DNA of 58,336 nucleotides from an uncultured Myxococcales bacterium (GTDB lineage Bacteria > Myxococcota_A > Polyangia > Fen-1088). The stretch is from assembly GCA_937889515.1 (NCBI GenBank), contig CALAOV010000140.1:1-58336 (forward strand), given 5' to 3'. The notes under the pieces were generated by a model, which saw only the letters and a program-made list of their open reading frames with translations, searched no databases and was not told where the DNA came from. Shown one piece after another: positions 1 to 8,141 of this stretch (position 1 is its first letter; the number at the start of each line of letters is the position of its first letter). The position numbers were made by a program, and so were the translations under genes.

Positions 1-555
1 GCCAGCAGTCCCCGAGCCACCGCTGCCCGCAGTTCCCGAGCTGCCGCCGATTCCCGCAACTCCCGAGCTGCCTCCGCTTCCGGCAGTTCCGGATCCGCCG
101 TTGCCACTGCTGCCGCCGTGGCCTGCGACACCCGACATGCCGCCAACGCCGCCCGAGCCGACCATTCCACCGTCGGTGATCGGGACGCACGGCACCATCG
201 GCTGGATGATCAGATCAATCGGCCCGGTCGTCCCGCCAGCGCTCACGTTGGCCATGGCGGTGCCGGTTCCGACGATGCAATTGCCCTCGTCGACCTCCGC
301 CTTGAACATGATCACGCCGCTCATGTCGGACGGCAGGTAGACGCCGGCCTGAAAGGCCTTCTGGCCAAGCGCGACGTTGTCGAAGGCGGTTTTCTGATCG
401 TCGTTCGCGGTGATGATCAGCGCGGCGGCGGAAAACGTGGTGCTCCCACTAACCGTCACGTCCATGAGCACCAGCGATCGCCGACCGCACGACAGGATCG
501 GGACCACCAGGATCGCCGCACCCAATAAGATCTTTTGCCAGCTCTTCAGTTGCAT
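1..555 (-). CDS. Gly/Ser-rich lipoprotein, 3' end cut by window edge
   Basis: The reading frame is open from ATG at 555 to the left edge (185 codons, no stop). The N-terminus has a short basic region, a hydrophobic stretch and a lipobox-like LSC near residue 22, so lipid anchoring after export is likely. Residues about 25-120 look like a compact beta-rich domain. From about residue 130 the chain becomes a Gly/Ser/Ala low-complexity tail of GGSGG and GTAGSGG units, common in myxobacterial surface lipoproteins. The start overlaps the stop of the upstream TPR gene by 10 bases, so translation is probably coupled. No known domain is recognised and the function is unknown. Confidence 0.7.
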   Translation of the reverse strand, partial: MQLKSWQKILLGAAILVVPILSCGRRSLVLMDVTVSGSTTFSAAALIITANDDQKTAFDNVALGQKAFQAGVYLPSDMSGVIMFKAEVDEGNCIVGTGTAMANVSAGGTTGPIDLIIQPMVPCVPITDGGMVGSGGVGGMSGVAGHGGSSGNGGSGTAGSGGSSGVAGIGGSSGTAGSGGSGTAG

Positions 556-1262
556 GTGAAACCCCCGGGACACGACGGATCGTGTTTGGCGGCCGCCGCG
601 ATGACTATCCCGCCGACGACCACCACGCCGACCGCCGTCCAAAACCACCACCTAGTGTAAAACGGATGCGACTCTGTTTGGGAGGGGGCAGCACCGTTTT
701 CGCCGATCGGGGCGAGGTCGGCAGAGGTGGACGAAGTAGGGGGAGGTGCGTTCAGCGCCAGCGACGACGTCATCGTCGGGGTCGCCGCCGGGCTGGGGAA
801 GGCGGGCGGCGGCGATGACGCGGCCGGCGGCGGCGAGGGCGGAGCCGGTGGCGCGGGGAGCGACCCCGAAGACGGCGGCGACACCGGTGGTGGCGGCTCG
901 ACCGCCGACCCGTGGGTCGAGGCATCTTCCAGATCTTTGATGTGCTTTTCGGCCACCGCGCGGTTGGGGGCGTTCGGTGCGTCCCTCAAGAAGCGGCGAT
1001 AGAATTTGATCGCTTCGGCGTTCTGGCCCATCAACCGGTGACACTGGGCGATGTTGTAGAGAAAGCTCGGATCGGCCTTGGCCAGGTAGGCCTGCTCGTA
1101 CTCGCCGATCGCGTTCCCGTACTTTTCAAGCTTGTAGTAGGCGTCGCCCTGGGACGAATGCTCGCGCGCCGACTCCGTGCGGGGATCGGCGGCGCCCGCC
1201 GAACGGCCGGCCGACAGCAACGCCGCCAAGAGCACGACGCTCGCCCCGGTTAGCCTTCGCAC
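546..1262 (-). CDS. Exported TPR protein with Pro-rich linker and C-terminal membrane segment
   Basis: 238 aa from a GTG start. A signal peptide (residues 1-24, ending AGA) precedes two to three tetratricopeptide repeats (about 30-110), with the typical pattern of alternating Tyr/Ala/Leu helices (GDAYYKLEKYGNAIGEYEQA). A long Pro/Ser/Ala linker follows (about 118-190). Near the C-terminus an aromatic patch leads into a Val/Gly/Ile transmembrane segment. TPR domains mediate protein-protein contact, so a periplasmic scaffold is likely, but the partner is unknown. Its stop overlaps the start of the downstream lipoprotein. The GTG start lies 6 bases after a TAGATT hexamer and has no Shine-Dalgarno site. 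Confidence 0.75.
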   Translation of the reverse strand: MRRLTGASVVLLAALLSAGRSAGAADPRTESAREHSSQGDAYYKLEKYGNAIGEYEQAYLAKADPSFLYNIAQCHRLMGQNAEAIKFYRRFLRDAPNAPNRAVAEKHIKDLEDASTHGSAVEPPPPVSPPSSGSLPAPPAPPSPPPAASSPPPAFPSPAATPTMTSSLALNAPPPTSSTSADLAPIGENGAAPSQTESHPFYTRWWFWTAVGVVVVGGIVIAAAAKHDPSCPGGFTCN

Positions 1263-1268
1263 CAGCCG

Positions 1269-1274
1269 AATCTA
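1269..1274 (-). promoter_or_regulatory. -10-like TAGATT, 6 bases before GTG start
   Basis: Read on the minus strand, TAGATT is followed by CGGCTG and the GTG start of the TPR gene at 1262. A transcript starting about 7 bases downstream would begin at the start codon, so it would be leaderless. Confidence 0.45.
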
Positions 1275-1322
1275 AAGACCGCCCGGGCCGGAAGTCAACG
1301 TTTGCCCCCGACGCAGCGTGCG

Positions 1323-1395
1323 AATCCGCGGGGGCGCGCGCCCACCCAATCCGTGGGGCCGCGCCGCCCAATCCGCGGGGCGCGCGGGCGCCCGG
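1323..1395. repeat. Degenerate short repeat around AATCCGYGGGG
   Basis: AATCCGCGGGG, AATCCGTGGGG and AATCCGCGGGG begin at 1323, 1348 and 1370, in an intergenic block of almost pure G and C. The related string CAATCCGTGG recurs inside the 40-bp repeats at 14381-14500. The rest of the 1263-1466 gap shows only the start-proximal elements of its two divergent genes. Confidence 0.4.
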
Positions 1396-1466
1396 ATCCG
1401 CACCGCCCGCAGGTCCAACCCGTCCCGCCTTTCGCCCCCGCGTCGCATCTGGGATAGTTCGCCGCC

Positions 1467-2750
1467 ATGCCGTCACTCGATCTCGATTCCTACCCCTTGA
1501 GCCGTCTGGCCGACGAGGTGGGAACGCCCTTCTATCTCTACGACGGCGCCGAGCTCGGCCGGCGCCTCGGCGATCTCACGACCCTCACCGCGGGCGGCGC
1601 GCTGCAGGCGCGCTACGCGATGAAGGCGAACTCCAGCGGCAAGGTGCTGGCGCGCGTGCGCGAAGCCGGCCTCTGGATCGACGCCGTGAGCGGCAACGAG
1701 GTCCTGCGAGCCCGCCGGGCCGGTTTCGCGATGGGTGCCCGCCCGCCGGTGGTCCTGCTCACCGCGGACGTGCTGCGCGACAACGCGCTCACCGTGATCC
1801 TCGAGCACGGCGTGTTGCCGAACATCGGCTCGCCCGGCATGATCGACGAGCTGCACGGGGCCGGCTACGCCGGACCGATCGCGGTGCGGGTGAATCCCGG
1901 CTTCGGGCACGGCCACGTCCAGTCGTGCGACACGGGCGGCCCGTCCTCGAAGCATGGCGTCTGGCACGAATCGCTGGATCGCCTGCATGCACGCGCGACG
2001 GCGGCCAAGCTGCCGATCACGGAGCTGCACGCGCACATCGGGACCGGTCCGCAGATCCGGGAGTTCGACGAGAATCTGCGGCATCTGGTGGCTCTGCTCG
2101 CCACGCGCCTGCCCGAGTTCCGGGAGGTCGAGGCGGTGAACCTGGGCGGCGGCGTGCCACACGCCTACCGCCCCGGCGCCGAGCGGTACGACCTGGCCGG
2201 TTTCAGGCGTCTGCTGCTGGAGGCGGCCGCGACGCTGGCCCAGGCGGCCGGGCGACCGATCCGCGTCGAGATCGAGCCCGGACGCTACGCGGTCGCGGCC
2301 GCGGGCCTCTTGGTCTGCCGCGTGAAGGACATCAAGGAGACCGAGGCCAATGCCAAGGGCTCCGGCCATCGCTTCATCATGGTGGACGCCGGTTTCAACG
2401 ATCTGGTGCGGCCCGCGATGTACGGCGCCTACCACCACATCTCGGTCGTGGGCCGCGGCTCGGCGCGCCCGCCCGAACCGTTCGTGGTGGCGGGACCGCT
2501 ATGCGAGAGCGGCGACGTCTTCACCCGAGACGACAAAGAGCTGCTCGACCCGCGCGAGCTCCCCCGTCCGGACCCGGGCGATCTCCTGGTGCTCCACGAC
2601 GCCGGCGCGTACGGCGCGGCGATGAGCTCGAACTACGTGTCCCTGGGCCGCGCGCCGCAGATCTTCTGGGAGGACGGCCACGCCACCCTGATCGCGCGCC
2701 GAGAAACCATCGACGACGTCATGCGCGCCGAGTGCGACGAAAGGCTTTAG
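1467..2750 (+). CDS. lysA: Diaminopimelate decarboxylase
   Basis: 427 aa, usual length for LysA, a PLP enzyme (fold type III) that makes L-lysine from meso-diaminopimelate in the cytoplasm. The PLP lysine is in YAMKANSS (K53). HIGTG, GGGVP and EPGRY form the barrel and phosphate site. The other half of the active site is CESGD (C346) and YGAAMSSNY. DAGFNDLVRPAMYGAYH is a strong family signature. The ATG at 1467 lies 8 bases after GATAGT and has no Shine-Dalgarno site. It is monocistronic and its tail overlaps the convergent arginine gene by 4 bases. dapL at 43930 makes the precursor of its substrate. Confidence 0.95.
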   Translation: MPSLDLDSYPLSRLADEVGTPFYLYDGAELGRRLGDLTTLTAGGALQARYAMKANSSGKVLARVREAGLWIDAVSGNEVLRARRAGFAMGARPPVVLLTADVLRDNALTVILEHGVLPNIGSPGMIDELHGAGYAGPIAVRVNPGFGHGHVQSCDTGGPSSKHGVWHESLDRLHARATAAKLPITELHAHIGTGPQIREFDENLRHLVALLATRLPEFREVEAVNLGGGVPHAYRPGAERYDLAGFRRLLLEAAATLAQAAGRPIRVEIEPGRYAVAAAGLLVCRVKDIKETEANAKGSGHRFIMVDAGFNDLVRPAMYGAYHHISVVGRGSARPPEPFVVAGPLCESGDVFTRDDKELLDPRELPRPDPGDLLVLHDAGAYGAAMSSNYVSLGRAPQIFWEDGHATLIARRETIDDVMRAECDERL

Positions 2751-3913
2751 CCGCTGGGCGGCTGAGCGAAGTCGCTGACGGCGCCAAGCGCGTAGCGAAT
2801 TGCGGGGTCGATGGTTTCGATGGGTAGGCCGCGCCAGAAGACGTGCCAGCCGGGAAAGCGGGCCAGGCCGTCGCACTGCTTGGCGTACCAGGCGGTGATC
2901 ACGTTCTCGGGGCGGGAGCGCCAGAAGAAGGCCGGGTAGTCGCGCGTCACCAGCGACCAGATCTCGCCGCCGATTCCCTCGCCCTGGGCCTGGCGCTCGA
3001 CCGCGAATTTGGTGAGATACGGCGCGACCGGCGTCTGCTCGATGACGGCGGCGCCGCGGTAGCTCTCCTCGACGAAGGTTCGCAAGACCGGACGCGCAAA
3101 GAAATCCTCGCTGAGGGTGCGGCCGAAGGCCGAGGCGAACAGCGCCCGCAGCCGCGCTCGATCGACGCCGTCCCAGCCCCCGCGGGTCTCGATGCGCGAG
3201 CCCTTGCGGATCAGGGTCCCGGCGCCGTTGACCGTGAACAGCTCGCGCAACAGCGCCAGCGGGTTGACGACGGCGACGCTCAGCCGCTGCGGAACGCGCT
3301 CGAGGAGCTGCTTGACCTGCCGGAGCAGCAAGGCCTGGCCGCGCGACAGGACGCCCGGCGCCAGCAGCCGATCGGTGTCGGTCGCCAGGCTGACCACCGA
3401 AGGCGGCGTGCCGCCACCGCCGACCACCAGCCCGGCGCGCCGGCTCAAGAACACCACCTTGCGCGTCTCGAGCGCGGCGGCCAGCGTCGCGAGAAGGCGG
3501 AAGCGGGCGTCGATGGTCTGCGCCGCGCAGGCCTCGAGGGAGACCAGCGGTATCGCGCCCCGCCCGACCACGGCCTGAATCGCCCCGGTGGTCTCGGGAC
3601 CGAGGGCGGCGTCCGCCCGAATGACCTCGCAGGGCACGCCATCCTCGACCAGCCACGCGGCGACCCGCGCCGCTTGGGTGTCGGCGTCCTTCGGTTCGAG
3701 CAGGCCCAGCAACACGACCGGCAGCAGGCCCAGGTCGGCCAGGATCCGGAGATCGAAGTGCACCGGGTCGAGGGCGCTCTTCACGATCTGCGCGTTGAGC
3801 GCCAGGATCGCGAAGCTCTCCTTGCGCTGCGCGCGGAAGAGGCGGAGATAAAGGTCGATGTCGGCCTTGGCGCCGACGCTCTCCAGGAAGCGCTGGACGA
3901 TCTCCGGTTCCAT
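2747..3913 (-). CDS. N-acetylglutamate synthase with amino-acid-kinase-like and NAT domains
   Basis: 388 aa. Residues about 30-255 resemble the amino acid kinase fold of acetylglutamate kinase. Residues about 265-375 match the NAT domain (DUF619) of vertebrate-like acetylglutamate synthases: RTFVEESYRGAAVIEQTP, LTKFAVERQAQGEGIGGEIW, ENVITAWYAKQCDG and GWHVFWRGL. The role would be the first step of arginine synthesis, acetyl-CoA plus glutamate. The kinase half lacks the usual N-terminal Gly-rich nucleotide loop (LPVVLLGLLEP stands there), so kinase activity is doubtful. The ATG shares one base (TGATG) with the stop of the ArgE-like gene, so the two are co-translated. A bifunctional synthase/kinase cannot be excluded. 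Confidence 0.85.
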   Translation of the reverse strand: MEPEIVQRFLESVGAKADIDLYLRLFRAQRKESFAILALNAQIVKSALDPVHFDLRILADLGLLPVVLLGLLEPKDADTQAARVAAWLVEDGVPCEVIRADAALGPETTGAIQAVVGRGAIPLVSLEACAAQTIDARFRLLATLAAALETRKVVFLSRRAGLVVGGGGTPPSVVSLATDTDRLLAPGVLSRGQALLLRQVKQLLERVPQRLSVAVVNPLALLRELFTVNGAGTLIRKGSRIETRGGWDGVDRARLRALFASAFGRTLSEDFFARPVLRTFVEESYRGAAVIEQTPVAPYLTKFAVERQAQGEGIGGEIWSLVTRDYPAFFWRSRPENVITAWYAKQCDGLARFPGWHVFWRGLPIETIDPAIRYALGAVSDFAQPPSG

Positions 3914-4995
3914 CAGCGAAGCACTGCCGCGAAAACCGTGTGGGCGGCTTCGAGGTCGGCGATCGTGACGAACTCGTCGGCGGCGTGGGCCTGCGCGACG
4001 TCGCCCGGACCGAAGACGACCGCGTCGATTCCGCGCTCCGCGAAACGCGCCGCCTCCGTCCAGAATCCCAAGTCGACGGGCGCCTCCAGGCGGGCGCCAA
4101 AGAGGGGCGCGAAGGCCGGAATGTCGCGGGTGGCGAAGGGTGGGCTCGAGGTGACCACTTGCCAGTCGATCTGGTGCGGCGCGGCGGCGGCCCGGACCCG
4201 CCGCTCGGCCTCGGCGAAGAGCTCGTCGACGCCGGCGCCGAGCGCCCCCGGCGCCGGACGCAGCGAGAACGACAGCGTCGCGCGGGTCGGCACGACATTG
4301 AAGGCGATCCCGCCATCGAGCGCCGCGACGTTGAGATGGATGCCCTCGAACCCGGCAGGCCCCTTCCCCTTGTGGGCGGCGCCCATCTCGTCGAGGGAGA
4401 CCGCGGCGCGCGCGAGCACGGCCACCGGGTTCACCAGCTGGTCGACCAGCGACGAGTGTCCGCCCGGCCCCTCCAGAGTCGCCGTCGCCGCCCCGATGCC
4501 GCGATGCCGGATCCCGACCCGACAGCCGGTCGGTTCGCAGACGAGGGCCCGCTCGAGGCCGCGCGCCGCTTCGCTGTCGAGAAACGCACGAATGCAGCTA
4601 CCGCCGCGCTCCTCGTCTCCCGAGAAGAGGATGCCGACCGAACGTTTCACCGGCCCGACCGCCAGCGCTTCGAGCACCCCGGCGATCGCCCCCTTGATGT
4701 CGGAAGTGCCGAGGCCGTGCAGGCGATCGCCCCGGCGAACCAGCAGGTGCGGCGGCGAGGTGTAGCCGCTGTTCGCGGGCACGGTGTCCAGGTGCGCGTT
4801 GATGACCAGCCGCGGGTCTTCTCTTCCGAAGCGGGCGTAGACGTAGGCGTGGTCGCCGACCTCGACCTCTTCGACGGTGCGGGCCCCCAGCGCCGCCAGC
4901 TCGACGGCCAAGCGATGGACCAGTGGCCGTTCTTCACCTTCGGGGTTCCGGGTATCGAAAGAAACCAGCTCCGCCAGTCGATCCACGAGCGCCAT
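3913..4995 (-). CDS. M20 metallopeptidase, probable acetylornithine deacetylase (ArgE-like)
   Basis: 360 aa from ATG 4995. The frame continues upstream, but that extension is compositionally unlike the family and would cover the divergent gene. Metal ligands and catalytic residues of the M20 family are visible: HLDT (H68, D70), GLGTSDIKG (D99) and GDEERGG (E128/E129). A dimerisation domain follows, with GGHSS and ALDGGIAFNVVP motifs. ArgE removes acetate from N-acetylornithine. Overlap with the acetylglutamate synthase favours ArgE over the related DapE or LysK. The start lies 7 bases after TATAAC, in a 28-base divergent gap. Confidence 0.85.
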   Translation of the reverse strand: MALVDRLAELVSFDTRNPEGEERPLVHRLAVELAALGARTVEEVEVGDHAYVYARFGREDPRLVINAHLDTVPANSGYTSPPHLLVRRGDRLHGLGTSDIKGAIAGVLEALAVGPVKRSVGILFSGDEERGGSCIRAFLDSEAARGLERALVCEPTGCRVGIRHRGIGAATATLEGPGGHSSLVDQLVNPVAVLARAAVSLDEMGAAHKGKGPAGFEGIHLNVAALDGGIAFNVVPTRATLSFSLRPAPGALGAGVDELFAEAERRVRAAAAPHQIDWQVVTSSPPFATRDIPAFAPLFGARLEAPVDLGFWTEAARFAERGIDAVVFGPGDVAQAHAADEFVTIADLEAAHTVFAAVLR

Positions 4996-5002
4996 CGCCG
5001 CG

Positions 5003-5012
5003 GTTATACAAT
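5003..5012. promoter_or_regulatory. Shared bidirectional -10-like element between argE-like and CBM9 genes
   Basis: The near-palindromic GTTATACAAT reads TATAAC on the minus strand, 7 bases before ATG 4995. On the plus strand it reads TATACA/TACAAT, 11 bases before GTG 5024. The whole gap between the two starts is 28 bases, so both promoters must use this spot or reach into the neighbouring gene. Confidence 0.5.
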
Positions 5013-5023
5013 GTCCCGCCTCC

Positions 5024-7567
5024 GTGTTGACCTCCGCCGCAGTTCTTGCGCTCGTTCTGGCCGAATCGGCCGCTGTGGCGCCGCCGGTCGTCCAGCTCAT
5101 GCCGCCGCGCCCGCATCTCATCGCCACCCGCACCGCGACGCCCCCCAAGATCGACGGCCGCCTCGACGACGTGGCCTGGCGTGCGGCCGTCCCCACCGAC
5201 GCCTTCACCCAGCACTACCCCGACGAAGGGGCGGCCCCCAGCGAGCAAACCGAGGTCCGGGTCCTCTACGACGACCACAACCTCTACGTGGGCGTCGATT
5301 GCAGCCAGCTCCATTCGCCCGTCATCAAGCGGCTGCAACGGCGCGACGGCTTCCTGCCCTCGGACGGCGTCTGGATCGACATCGACAGCCGGCGCGACGG
5401 CGTGAGCGCCTATCACTTCTCGATCAACGCCGCCGGCGCGCTGCTGGACGGCATCCACTACAACGACACCGCCTTCACCGCCGACTGGGACGCCATCTGG
5501 GAGGCCAAGGTCGCCGACACCGACCACGGCTACAGCGTCGAGTTCCGCATCCCGCTCTCCAGCCTCCGCTTCACCTTGCCGGTCAAGGACTGGGGATTTC
5601 AGGTCAGCCGCGCCGTCGACGCGCGCCAGGAGACCGACGACTGGGCGTTCTACCCGCGCCGCGCCGCCAACTTCGTCCCCTACTTCGGCCGACTCGACAA
5701 CCTGACCGACCTGCCGGCGCCGCGCCGGCTCGAGCTGCGCCCGTTCGTGGTCGGGCGCCTGGAGAACCGCGCCGCCGACGCCGACACCGGCGCGCTCGAG
5801 CACGGCGTGCTGGGCGGCGCCTCGGCCGGCCTCGACGCCAAGGCGCACCTGACCAACCAGTTGACGCTCGACCTGACCTTGAATCCCGACTTCGGCCAGG
5901 TCGACGCCGACACCGTCATCTTGAACCTCTCGACGTTCGAGACCTTCTTCCCCGAAAAACGTCCCTTCTTCCTGGAGGGGCTGGAGGTCTTCGCGACGCT
6001 CCGCCCGATCCTCTACACCCGGCGCATCGGCGGGCAGCCGGTGGTGCCGACGCTCGCCGCCGGCGAATCGTTGGTGGCGGAGCCCGATCCCTCCCGGATC
6101 TACAGCGCCGCCAAGCTGTCCGGAACGATCGGGACGCGCACCACGGTGGGTGTCATCTCGGCGCTGACCGGGCAGAACGACGTCGAGGTGCAGTCGGCGA
6201 ACGGGAGCCGGCTGCAGCGGGTCGTCGATCCGTTGACCCTGTTCAACGTCCTGCGCGTCAAGCAGCCGGTCGCGAACAACGCGGACATCGGGCTCCTCGT
6301 GACGGCGACCAACCGTTTCGAGACCGCGATCGCTCCGGGAGATCGCTGCCCGGTAACCCAGCTGCCGCCCGGCCCCGACGGCCGCTGCACCAACGACGCG
6401 TACGTCGCCAGCCTGGACGGGCGTTGGCGATCGGCGTCGGGTGACTACGCCGCCGCCTGGCAGGGGATCGGCAGCGCCCTGGCCCGCGGCCCGGCGCGCG
6501 GCGAGCCGGACGGCATCCCGATCGAGCCCGGGCACCTGGATGGCGGGGCGGCCCTCTACGTCGGCAAGGAGGGCGGGGCGCACTGGCTCTGGAGCGAATG
6601 GCAGTACCTCTCGGGCCGGCAGCTCGAGTTCAACGACCTCGGCTACCTCGAACGCAAGGACGACTATCAGAGCTACTTCAATCTCAGCTACCGCACCCTC
6701 CAACCGTGGCGCGGAACCCAGGAGACGAGAACCAGCGTTCAGCTGAACCTGCGAGAGACGCTCGATGGCATCAACCTGTGGAACGAGATGATCGTCAACA
6801 CCTGGATCTCGCTGCGGAGCTTCTGGTCGATCTATTTCGAGGTACACGGCCGGGGGCCCTACTACGACGACCGCGAGATGGGCGACGGGTCGGCGCTGCA
6901 GCGCTCGGCCAACCTCGGCGCCTACGCGTCGGTGTCGACCGACCCGCGCCGCCGCGTCACCGGGTCAATCGCGAGCGATTTCGATCGCCGCCACGGCGGC
7001 TATCACCTCGATTGCTCGACGACGATCACGCTGCGCCTGCTGCCCCAGCTCGAGCTCAGCCTGATCCCGACCGCCAGCTACGACACGGGCGCCCCGCGCT
7101 ATGTCGGGATCGATCCGACGCCGGTCGTCATCGGCTCACCGCCCGACTACCGCTTCGGCGCCCAGACGGCCGCCAGCCTGGGGGCGACGGTGCGTGCGTC
7201 GTACACCTTCACGCCCGAGCTGTCGTTGCAGTTCTACACGCAGCTCTTCCTGGCCAGCGTGCACTACGGACCGTTCTTCGTCTTCCCCAAGGCCGCCTTC
7301 CGGGAAAAGGTCGACCTGTCGGAGCTGATTCCGGCCGGCGCGCCCCCGAGCAACCCCGACAGCGAGCAGGCCACGCTCAACGTCAACCTGGTGCTGCGCT
7401 GGGAATACCACCTCGGTTCGACGCTGTTTCTCGTCTACACGCGCGCACAGACGCCCGCCCTCACGGTTTCGCCCACGGGTGCCGCCAGCTTCGATCTCGC
7501 CCCCGTCTGGCAAGGTCATGCCGCCGACGATGTCGTCATGCTCAAGCTCGCCTACTGGTTCGGCTGA
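5024..7567 (+). CDS. Outer-membrane CBM9-like / DUF5916 protein
   Basis: 847 aa from GTG 5024. The N-terminus is hydrophobic (VLTSAAVLALVLAESAAVA), a plausible signal peptide though poor in basic residues. Residues about 35-230 form a CBM9-like beta-sandwich (PPKIDGRLDDVAW, LYVGVDCSQ, YSVEFRIPLSSLRF). The rest matches DUF5916: LTLDLTLNPDFGQVDADTVILNLSTFETFFPEKRPFF is split over its conserved core, followed by amphipathic beta strands ending in an aromatic residue (YWFG), as in outer-membrane barrels. Such proteins are often annotated as carbohydrate binding, but the substrate is unproven. A strong hairpin follows the stop. TTG 5027 is an alternative start. Confidence 0.8.
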   Translation: MLTSAAVLALVLAESAAVAPPVVQLMPPRPHLIATRTATPPKIDGRLDDVAWRAAVPTDAFTQHYPDEGAAPSEQTEVRVLYDDHNLYVGVDCSQLHSPVIKRLQRRDGFLPSDGVWIDIDSRRDGVSAYHFSINAAGALLDGIHYNDTAFTADWDAIWEAKVADTDHGYSVEFRIPLSSLRFTLPVKDWGFQVSRAVDARQETDDWAFYPRRAANFVPYFGRLDNLTDLPAPRRLELRPFVVGRLENRAADADTGALEHGVLGGASAGLDAKAHLTNQLTLDLTLNPDFGQVDADTVILNLSTFETFFPEKRPFFLEGLEVFATLRPILYTRRIGGQPVVPTLAAGESLVAEPDPSRIYSAAKLSGTIGTRTTVGVISALTGQNDVEVQSANGSRLQRVVDPLTLFNVLRVKQPVANNADIGLLVTATNRFETAIAPGDRCPVTQLPPGPDGRCTNDAYVASLDGRWRSASGDYAAAWQGIGSALARGPARGEPDGIPIEPGHLDGGAALYVGKEGGAHWLWSEWQYLSGRQLEFNDLGYLERKDDYQSYFNLSYRTLQPWRGTQETRTSVQLNLRETLDGINLWNEMIVNTWISLRSFWSIYFEVHGRGPYYDDREMGDGSALQRSANLGAYASVSTDPRRRVTGSIASDFDRRHGGYHLDCSTTITLRLLPQLELSLIPTASYDTGAPRYVGIDPTPVVIGSPPDYRFGAQTAASLGATVRASYTFTPELSLQFYTQLFLASVHYGPFFVFPKAAFREKVDLSELIPAGAPPSNPDSEQATLNVNLVLRWEYHLGSTLFLVYTRAQTPALTVSPTGAASFDLAPVWQGHAADDVVMLKLAYWFG

Positions 7568-7568
7568 G

Positions 7569-7594
7569 CGCGGGAGGGGCGGGCCCCTCCCGCG
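7569..7594 (+). terminator. Strong GC hairpin after CBM9/DUF5916 gene, no U-tract
   Basis: The 11-bp perfect stem CGCGGGAGGGG / CCCCTCCCGCG with a CGGG loop starts 2 bases after the stop codon. No T run follows, so it may act as an mRNA 3'-end stabiliser or Rho-assisted stop and not as a classical intrinsic terminator. Confidence 0.45.
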
Positions 7595-7873
7595 GGCCCA
7601 CCCCCGACGAGAGCCGGGGCCGGATCTGCTCGACGGGTGTTTTCTCCGGTGGGCAAAGCCCACCTCCGATTCAGGATGAGATCAGGGCACGACGTATTGA
7701 CGTATTTGCGGGGTGTCACAGCGTAAACGCCTCACGGAAGGGCGCGGGGATGACGCCGGCTGTTGCGCGGGCGCGGCGCGAGCGGGGTTGCGAGTTGCCC
7801 GGGGGTTGGCATCGCGGGTGCAATCACCTGGGATGTGGTCGAACGAGGCCACACCAACCCGGAGGATGACCCC
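7595..7873. other. Intergenic region without a convincing gene
   Basis: The stretch between the hairpin and the small Lys-rich protein gene holds no supported reading frame. It contains GGTGTCACAGCG near 7713 and a CCCGGAGG Shine-Dalgarno site at its right end. I see no other structure. Confidence 0.4.
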
Positions 7874-8128
7874 ATGATTCGCAATACACTGTTCGGACTC
7901 TCCCTGCTCGCTCTCACGACCGGCTCGGCTTTCGCGACGCCCGTCAAACACACCGGCAGCAAGCCGCGCGTCGTCGCGGAAGCGAAGACGGCACCGGCGG
8001 GCGACAGCGCCGCGGCGACCGACAAGCCGGCCAAGAAGGCCAAGAAGAGCACCAAGAAGGCCAAAGGCGATGACGCCGCCAAGACCGAGGGTGGCAAAGA
8101 GATGAAGGCCGCCCCGGAGGCCAAGTAA
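7874..8128 (+). CDS. Small exported Lys/Ala-rich protein
   Basis: 84 aa. The signal peptide MIRNTLFGLSLLALTTGSAFA gives a clean AFA cleavage site. The mature ~63 residues are dominated by Lys, Ala, Thr and Asp (PAKKAKKSTKKAKG) and probably unfolded. The start follows GGAGG by 8 bases, so this gene is of the Shine-Dalgarno type. No domain is recognised. A periplasmic, polyanion-binding role is conceivable from the positive charge but not shown. The convergent CPBP gene ends 13 bases downstream. Confidence 0.7.
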   Translation: MIRNTLFGLSLLALTTGSAFATPVKHTGSKPRVVAEAKTAPAGDSAAATDKPAKKAKKSTKKAKGDDAAKTEGGKEMKAAPEAK

Positions 8129-8141
8129 TCGCTTCAGCCCA

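Noticed and set aside
2843..4765. Long plus-strand open frame opposite the arginine genes
   Set aside because: It runs antisense through two well-recognised genes and has an Arg/Gly/Pro composition typical of frames opened by high GC. No domain is visible. The same holds for 3940-6444, 30239-31711 (opposite groEL), 34518-36224 and 48214-50721 (opposite uvrA).
4996..5208. 71-residue N-terminal extension of the ArgE-like protein
   Set aside because: It is compositionally unlike the family, lies over the divergent gene start and lacks a start signal. ATG 4995 with the TATAAC element fits better.
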